From assembly GCA_903842845.1 (NCBI GenBank), contig CAIMNN010000402.1, forward strand, positions 1 to 29,093: 29,093 nt of DNA, given 5' to 3'. Of the stretch, positions 24,281 through 29,093 are shown piece after piece; position 1 is the stretch's first letter; each line of letters begins with the position of its first letter. The notes under the pieces were generated by a model. That model saw only the letters and a program-made list of their open reading frames with translations. It was not told the DNA's origin and ran no database searches. The translations under genes were made by a program, and so were the position numbers. Source of the DNA: an uncultured Acidobacteriaceae bacterium. Lineage in GTDB: Bacteria > Acidobacteriota > Terriglobia > Terriglobales > Acidobacteriaceae.

Positions 24281-25741
24281 CTATTTGCAGTAGAGGTCGA
24301 CGTATTCATTGACCGGCATCGTGTCGAGCCGGTGCGCTTCGAGCGAGATGTCGAGTATCTGTTGCTGGCGTGCTTCATCATAATGCCGCGCCAGGTTGCG
24401 GCGGAACTTATCAACCAGCAGCGGCAGACCCTCAGTGCGACGTAGACGATGGCCGATCGGGTACTCAACCGTCTCCTCAATTACTGAGCCGTCGTTCAGT
24501 TCAACTCGCAGCGAGTTTGCAATCGAGCGTTTCTCAGGGTCGTGATAATCCGCCGTGTAGGCCGGGTTCTCAACGCAGATGGTGCGTTCGCGAACGGCAT
24601 CAATGCGCGGACCCCACGTGGGATCATCGGCGATTGTGTCTTCATAATCAGAAGCGGTTAAGCGACCGAAGATTATCGGGATGGCGACCATATATTGGAT
24701 GCAGTGGTCGCGGTCGGCCGGATTGTTGAGCGGGCCGCTCTTGTCGATGATGCGGATGCAGGCCTCGTGCGTGCTGATGGTGATGGACTTGATAGCGCTT
24801 GCGTTGAGGCCACGTTCGGCGAGCTTTCTGTGTACCGTCATCGCCGCTTCAACTGCCGTCTGCGAGTGGAACTCGGCGGGGAAGCTGATCTTGAAGAGAA
24901 CATTCTCCATCACGTAGCTGCCGTAAGGCCGCTGGAACTGGAATGGCTTGCCTTTGAAGCTCACATCGTAAAAACCCCAGGTCTTTGCGGTCAGCGCTGT
25001 TGGGTAGCCCATCTCGCCTTTTTGCGCCATCAATGCAAGTCGCACACCGCGACTGGTTGCGTCGCCGGCTGCCCAGCTTTTGCGTGAGCCGGTATTCGGC
25101 GCGTGACGATAGGTGCGCAGGCTTTGGCCGTCGACCCACGCCAGTGAGAGCGCGTTGATGAGTTGCTCGCGCGTTAGCCCGAGCAACTGGCCGACGACGG
25201 CAGTCGTCGCGACCTTGACCAGCAAAACGTGGTCGAGCCCAACCTTATTGAAAGAGTTCTCAAGCGCAATGCAACCCTGTATCTCGTGCGCCTTGATCAT
25301 CGCATTCAACACTTGCCACATTTGCAGCGGCGATTGTCCGTTGGCGATGGCAGTGCGGCTCAGCCAATCGGCGACGGCGAGAATGCCGCCGAGATTATCG
25401 CTCGGGTGTCCCCACTCCGCAGCTAGCCACGTGTCATTGAAGTCGAGCCAGCGGATGATTGCACCAATATTAAAGGCCGCCTGCACCGGGTCAAGTTGCC
25501 AGCCAGTGCCCGGCACATGTGCGCCATTCGGAACGTACGTGCCCTCAACGATCGGCCCAAGCAACTTGGTGCAGGCCGGATACTCGAGCGCTTCCAGTCC
25601 GCAGCCGAGCGTATCGATGAGACAGGCGCGCGCAGTCGACCACGCGAGCTCGCTTTTGATTTCGTAATTGAGAACATAATCGGCGATGTCCGTGAGGACG
25701 AGGTCGGGTGAGGGGCGGTTGTTGCTGATGTGCGAAGACAT
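24281..25741 (-). CDS. prpD: 2-Methylcitrate dehydratase (MmgE/PrpD family)
   Basis: A 486-residue MmgE/PrpD protein that dehydrates 2-methylcitrate to 2-methyl-cis-aconitate in propionate breakdown. Typical segments are LNYEIKSELAWSTARACLIDTLGCGLEAL, the conserved RWLDFNDTWLAAEWGHPSDNLGGILA (active-site loop with D-F-N-D-T and G-H-P-S-D), HEIQGCIALENSFNKVGLDH, KSWAAGDATSRGVRLA and FPAEFHSQTAVEAA, seen in order. Length matches PrpD (about 483). AGGAG lies 4 bases before the ATG. It is the third gene after prpB and prpC, with a 15-base gap. Confidence 0.95.
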   Translation of the reverse strand: MSSHISNNRPSPDLVLTDIADYVLNYEIKSELAWSTARACLIDTLGCGLEALEYPACTKLLGPIVEGTYVPNGAHVPGTGWQLDPVQAAFNIGAIIRWLDFNDTWLAAEWGHPSDNLGGILAVADWLSRTAIANGQSPLQMWQVLNAMIKAHEIQGCIALENSFNKVGLDHVLLVKVATTAVVGQLLGLTREQLINALSLAWVDGQSLRTYRHAPNTGSRKSWAAGDATSRGVRLALMAQKGEMGYPTALTAKTWGFYDVSFKGKPFQFQRPYGSYVMENVLFKISFPAEFHSQTAVEAAMTVHRKLAERGLNASAIKSITISTHEACIRIIDKSGPLNNPADRDHCIQYMVAIPIIFGRLTASDYEDTIADDPTWGPRIDAVRERTICVENPAYTADYHDPEKRSIANSLRVELNDGSVIEETVEYPIGHRLRRTEGLPLLVDKFRRNLARHYDEARQQQILDISLEAHRLDTMPVNEYVDLYCK

Positions 25742-25756
25742 TTTTCTCCTGTGTAA

Positions 25757-26920
25757 TTACCGATTCTCAATCGCCACAAACTTGCGGTTTTCAGGGCCGG
25801 TGTAATTTGCAGATGGGCGGATTATCTTGCCGTCCTGGCGCTGCTCAATGACGTGTGCGCTCCAGCCGGCGGTTCGCGCCATCACAAACAACGGCGTGAA
25901 CATCAGCATTGGGATTCCCATCACGTTGTAAGCCACAGCACTGAACCAATCGAGATTCGGGAACATCTTCTTGATTTCGTCCATCACGCTCTCAATACGC
26001 TCGGCAACACTGAACATCTTCATGTCGCCTGCCTCAATGGCCAGCTCATGTGCCACGCGCTTGATCATTATGCTGCGCGGGTCGGAGATGGTGTAAACCG
26101 GATGTCCGAAGCCGATGATGACCTCCTTCGCCGCAACACGACTGCGGATATCAGCCTCAGCTTCATCCGGCGAAGAGTACCGCTCCTGAATCTCCAGTGC
26201 GACCTCGTTCGCTCCACCGTGCTTCGGGCCTTTGAGCGCGCCGATGGCACCGGTGATGCAACTGTGCAGGTCCGAACCGGTTCCGGCAATCACGCGCGCC
26301 GTAAAGGTTGAAGCGTTGAACTCGTGCTCAGCGTACAAAATCAGAGAAACCTGCATCGCCTTCACCCATAGTGCGCTCGGCTTTTTGCCGTGCAACAGAT
26401 GAAGAAAATGCGACGCTATCGAATCATCGTCGGTCGCAGTGTCGATTCGCTTGCCGTTGTGCGCAAAGTGATGCCAGTAGGTCAGCATCGGCCCAAGTGT
26501 TGCCAGCAACCGGTCGGCGATATGCCGCGCGCCTGCATCCGTGTGATTGGCCGTCTCAGGTTCAATGCAACCCAAAACAGAAACGCCTGTGCGCAACACA
26601 TCCATCGGATGCGTCGACGCCGGCAGCAGTTCAAGCGCGTTTTTCACCGCAGCAGGCAGGCCGCGCAGCTCCTTCAACTTCAACTTGCATGCGGCTAGCT
26701 CTCGCTGGGTGGGCAGTTCACCATGCACCAGCAGGTGCGCAACCTCTTCAAACTCGCAATGCGCCGCAAGGTCAGTGATATCGTATCCGCGATAATGCAG
26801 ATCGTTGCCGCTGCGGCCAACGGTTGAAAGTGCTGTGTTGCCCGCGGGCGTGCCCGAAAGCGCTACGGATTTTTTCGGTTTGAAGGCTGGCGACTGGTTG
26901 GTTTTTGTTTCGGTGCTCAT
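25757..26920 (-). CDS. prpC: 2-Methylcitrate synthase
   Basis: A 387-residue citrate synthase-fold enzyme that condenses propionyl-CoA with oxaloacetate. The catalytic residues read as His234 (KGPKHGGANE), His273 (FGHPVY) and Asp324 (PNLDWFSAVAY), almost the same numbering as Salmonella PrpC. The short length and HYRGYDITDLA N-terminus fit the methylcitrate group better than TCA citrate synthase. The ATG at 26920 has GGAG at 7-base spacing; the frame opens upstream to 26965 but that would overlap prpB. The neighbouring prpB and prpD confirm the assignment. Confidence 0.95.
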   Translation of the reverse strand: MSTETKTNQSPAFKPKKSVALSGTPAGNTALSTVGRSGNDLHYRGYDITDLAAHCEFEEVAHLLVHGELPTQRELAACKLKLKELRGLPAAVKNALELLPASTHPMDVLRTGVSVLGCIEPETANHTDAGARHIADRLLATLGPMLTYWHHFAHNGKRIDTATDDDSIASHFLHLLHGKKPSALWVKAMQVSLILYAEHEFNASTFTARVIAGTGSDLHSCITGAIGALKGPKHGGANEVALEIQERYSSPDEAEADIRSRVAAKEVIIGFGHPVYTISDPRSIMIKRVAHELAIEAGDMKMFSVAERIESVMDEIKKMFPNLDWFSAVAYNVMGIPMLMFTPLFVMARTAGWSAHVIEQRQDGKIIRPSANYTGPENRKFVAIENR

Positions 26921-26936
26921 AATTGCGCTCCAAAAA

Positions 26937-27821
26937 TCAAGAACGGTTCTTGTTGAAAAGCTCATCGAGCTTCTGCTCGTAGGTGTGGTAGTCCAGATAC
27001 TTGTACAAGTCTTCGCGACTCTGCATCAGCTCGACCACATTCTTCTGTGTTCCGTCGTTTCGAATAGCTTCGTACACTTTTAGCGCCGCAGCGTTCATCG
27101 CGCGGTAAGCTCCGCAACAATAAAGAACAATGTCGACGCCGGCCGTGCCCAACTCCTCGCGCGTCCACAGCGGACTCTTGCCGAACTCTGTGATGTTGGC
27201 CAGCACCGGCACTCCACACGCTTCGCGAAAAGCCGAGTACTGCTTCAGCTCGGTCACTGCCTCGGCAAAAATCATGTCAGCGCCAGCGCGTACATAATCC
27301 ACCGCGCGGTCGAGTGTGGCTTCCAAACCCTCATTGCCCAGCGCGTCAGTCCGCGCCATGATCACAAACTCTTTGTCGGTTCGCGCATCGACAGCCGCCT
27401 TGATGCGGTCAACCATCTCATAAGAAGGCACAAGCTCTTTGCCGGGCCTGTGGCCGCAACGCTTCTGCCCAACCTGGTCTTCCATGTGAACGGCCGCAAC
27501 TCCAGCCTTGATCATCGACTTGACAGTCCGCGCAATGTTGAACGCGCCGCCCCAGCCTGTGTCGATATCAACCAGCAGAGGCAGGTCAACGTTGTCCGTG
27601 ATGCGTCGCGCGTCGATGAGTACATCTTCCATTGTGCTAATGCCGAGGTCGGGCATCCCCAGCGAGTTGGCCGCCACGCCGCCGCCCGACAAATATATCG
27701 CACGGTAACCCGACGCAGCTGCCAGCCGCGCCGTGTAGGCATTGATGCAGCCGACAACCTGCAATGGTTTTTCTTCTGTAAGGGCCTTGCGAAAACGTGC
27801 ACCTGGCGTAAGATTTGGCAT
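26937..27821 (-). CDS. prpB: 2-Methylisocitrate lyase
   Basis: A 294-residue PEP-mutase/isocitrate-lyase-family enzyme that splits 2-methylisocitrate into pyruvate and succinate, ending the methylcitrate cycle. The signature KRCGHRPGK gives the catalytic Cys122. Asp58 (MPDLG), Asp85 and Asp87 (LLVDIDTGWGG) fit the metal-binding positions. The start MPNLTPGARFRKAL aligns with the known PrpB N-terminus and has GGAG 9 bases upstream, so it is preferred over starts at 27842, 27845 or 27878. It is first in the operon, 16 bases before prpC. Confidence 0.95.
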   Translation of the reverse strand: MPNLTPGARFRKALTEEKPLQVVGCINAYTARLAAASGYRAIYLSGGGVAANSLGMPDLGISTMEDVLIDARRITDNVDLPLLVDIDTGWGGAFNIARTVKSMIKAGVAAVHMEDQVGQKRCGHRPGKELVPSYEMVDRIKAAVDARTDKEFVIMARTDALGNEGLEATLDRAVDYVRAGADMIFAEAVTELKQYSAFREACGVPVLANITEFGKSPLWTREELGTAGVDIVLYCCGAYRAMNAAALKVYEAIRNDGTQKNVVELMQSREDLYKYLDYHTYEQKLDELFNKNRS

Positions 27822-27983
27822 CGTTTGCTGCTCCGCGCTCATCATATCAGGCGGAGATATTGCCTTGTCTGTGAGCAAGAATGCCCTTAGCCTTCCCCAG
27901 AATCACCTGATGTGCGACAATCATCCCGTTCGGTTTTGTCTTTGATTCAAATCCCCCAACCAACCTGAAGGAGACTTCGACCA

Positions 27984-28547
27984 ATGAAATCGCTGAAGAT
28001 ACTTGCATTAGCCATTTGCGGCATCTTGACCGCCGGAATGCTCACCGCACAGGAACCCGCCGCTAAGCCCGCACCCAAAAGCCCTCCGGCCACCGCTACA
28101 GCCACTCTCGCCGGCAAGGCCATCACCATCACTTACTCTTCACCCCGCGTCAATGGCCGAGAAGGCAAGATCTTCACCAAAGACGGCCTCATCAGCAAGG
28201 ACCCCACATTTCCCATCTGGCGCGCCGGTGCCAATGGCGCAACCACGCTCAAGACGGATGCCGAACTCAAAATCGGCGACCTCGTCGTTCCAGCAGGCAG
28301 CTACTCGCTCTTCATCGATCTCAGCGACGCCGAGCACTGGGTGCTGATCATCAACAAGCAGACCGGCCAGTGGGGCACCGATTATGACAAAGCGCAGGAC
28401 CTCGGCCGCGTACCGATGAGAACCGGCAAGTCGAAAGCACTGACGGAAGAGCTGACCTTCAAAATTGATGAAGAAGGCAAGAGCGAAGGCAAGATCGTCC
28501 TGCTGTGGGAGAACGTCAAAGCCTCGGCCAACTTCATCGTAAAGTAA
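27984..28547 (+). CDS. DUF2911 exported protein
   Basis: A 187-residue protein with a signal peptide (LKILALAICGILTAGMLTAQ) and a proline/alanine linker, then a DUF2911 domain: ITITYSSPRVNGREGKIF, PIWRAGANGATTLKTDAELKIGDLVVPAGSYSLFIDL and WVLIINKQTGQWGTDYD. Such proteins are common in Bacteroidetes and acidobacteria and have no known reaction. The final GKIVLLWENVKASANFIVK is the family's usual C-terminal strand. AAGGAG lies 10 bases before the ATG. The 162-base gap to prpB presumably holds divergent promoters, but none is obvious. Confidence 0.9.
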   Translation: MKSLKILALAICGILTAGMLTAQEPAAKPAPKSPPATATATLAGKAITITYSSPRVNGREGKIFTKDGLISKDPTFPIWRAGANGATTLKTDAELKIGDLVVPAGSYSLFIDLSDAEHWVLIINKQTGQWGTDYDKAQDLGRVPMRTGKSKALTEELTFKIDEEGKSEGKIVLLWENVKASANFIVK

Positions 28548-28564
28548 TCAACTGTTCAAGAGCC

Positions 28565-28592
28565 GGGCGGGGATTGCACGCAATTTCCGCCC
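28565..28592 (+). terminator. GC-rich hairpin between the DUF2911 and FmdB-type genes
   Basis: GGGCGG (28565-28570) and CCGCCC (28587-28592) form the base of a stem that continues through two G-T wobble pairs to ATTGC/GCAAT. It lies 17 bases after the DUF2911 stop. It overlaps the -35 box of the promoter at 28574-28602. Confidence 0.5.
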
Positions 28593-28602
28593 TTCCTATA
28601 AA
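28574..28602 (+). promoter_or_regulatory. Sigma70-type promoter of the FmdB-type gene
   Basis: TTGCAC (28574-28579) and TATAAA (28597-28602) are separated by exactly 17 bases. This is the clearest promoter in the window and lies 43 bases before the GTG at 28646. The -35 box sits in the arm of a hairpin. Confidence 0.65.
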
Positions 28603-28645
28603 ATAGATATGTAAGCAACCAGATCCCCATCCACAGGTGAGAACC

Positions 28646-28954
28646 GTGTCCTTGTATGAGTACCGCTGCTATCAGTGCGGCCATCGCTTCGAAAAAATCC
28701 AATCCTTCAGCGCCGAGCCGCTTACTGAGTGCCCCAAGTGCCAGGGTGTGCTCTACCGCCCGCTCACTGCGCCGGCCCTACAGTTCAAAGGCTCAGGCTG
28801 GTACGTGAACGACTACGCCTCCAAGCCCGCCGCATCCTCGTCTAGTTCCGAAAGTGCACCCGCAGCGACTGCGACAGCCGAACCAGCCTCTCCGCCCTGC
28901 GCCACCACCGGCGCCTGCCCGCCAGCCGGCTGCGGCAGCGGTTCCAGCGACTGA
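28646..28954 (+). CDS. FmdB-type zinc-ribbon protein with a Cys-rich tail
   Basis: A 102-residue small protein opening VSLYEYRCYQCGHRFEKIQ, the usual FmdB/zinc-ribbon N-terminus. Cys8, Cys11, Cys29 and Cys32 form the metal site (CYQC and CPKC), followed by the typical KGSGWYVNDY segment. The C-terminus is a Ser/Ala-rich linker and PPCATTGACPPAGCG with three more cysteines. The GTG at 28646 has AGGTGA close upstream and gives the standard start; a GTG at 28637 is less likely. The family is probably regulatory, but the role of this protein is unknown. Confidence 0.87.
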   Translation: MSLYEYRCYQCGHRFEKIQSFSAEPLTECPKCQGVLYRPLTAPALQFKGSGWYVNDYASKPAASSSSSESAPAATATAEPASPPCATTGACPPAGCGSGSSD

Positions 28955-28978
28955 TTCCAGCTTGAATCCAAAATCAGC

Positions 28979-29003
28979 CCTCCTGCATCTTATTTGCAGG
29001 GGG
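28979..29003 (+). promoter_or_regulatory. Hairpin enclosing the ribosome-binding site of the pirin gene
   Basis: CCTCCTGCA (28979-28987) pairs with TGCAGGGGG (28995-29003) over 9 positions with one G-T wobble, around a 7-base loop. The right arm contains the AGGGGG ribosome-binding site, which ends 7 bases before the ATG at 29011. Confidence 0.5.
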
Positions 29004-29010
29004 TTACTAA

Positions 29011-29093
29011 ATGGTTACCGTACGCAGGTCCGAGGAACGCGGCCACGCCAACCACGGCTGGCTCGACACCTTCCATACATTCAGCTTCAACAC
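29011..29093 (+). CDS. Pirin-family protein, N-terminal fragment
   Basis: The last 83 bases encode MVTVRRSEERGHANHGWLDT, then FHTFSFN, and run off the right edge. The R-x-x-E-R-G-H-A-x-H-G-W-L-D-T-x-H-T-F-S-F start is characteristic of pirin/YhhW-type bicupins, iron-binding proteins of which some are quercetinases. Its first histidines belong to the metal site region. A good AGGGGG ribosome-binding site precedes the ATG. Only about 27 codons are visible. Confidence 0.85.
   Translation, partial: MVTVRRSEERGHANHGWLDTFHTFSFN

Overview
The window looks like chromosomal DNA of a Gram-negative bacterium, most likely an acidobacterium (class Terriglobia). This is an inference from gene content: high-G+C genes with frequent GTG/TTG starts, secreted M13 peptidase, DUF2911, an Ig-like plus beta-propeller lipoprotein, prpB-prpC-prpD, a bacterial deoxyhypusine synthase relative and a large SLBB export protein. 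No rRNA, tRNA or CRISPR was seen.

Layout. 1-192 is the end of an AT-rich gene of unknown function. 348-2403 is sucC-sucD with a strong terminator. 2478-3738 is a single AAA ATPase/DUF4143 gene bounded on both sides by nearly identical 33-bp perfect palindromes, sitting in the gap between the sucD terminator and the terminator of a secreted M13 metallopeptidase (3849-5924, minus). This is the most unusual object in the window. 6041-9300 holds ndk, a predicted outer-membrane barrel, an aldo/keto reductase followed by a helically phased array of GTAAGAC heptamers, and a second small barrel.

9412-20646 is an exopolysaccharide locus. On the minus strand are a DUF218 (SanA/ElyC/YdcF) protein, an initiating sugar-phosphate transferase and a large SLBB export protein. 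Divergently, on the plus strand, a five-gene operon with 4-base overlaps encodes a Wzz-like chain-length protein, a Wzx-like flippase, a GT4 glycosyltransferase, a Wzy-like polymerase and a fused acyltransferase-3/GT2 protein. Together they give a nearly complete Wzx/Wzy-type pathway: priming, extension, flipping, polymerisation, length control and export. Not seen are a tyrosine autokinase and a separate outer-membrane pore.

20741-29093 holds a deoxyhypusine-synthase-family enzyme, a lipoprotein with Ig-like and propeller repeats, the methylcitrate (propionate) operon prpB-prpC-prpD on the minus strand, a DUF2911 exported protein, an FmdB-type zinc-ribbon protein with a clear sigma70-type promoter, and the first codons of a pirin-family gene whose ribosome-binding site lies in a hairpin.
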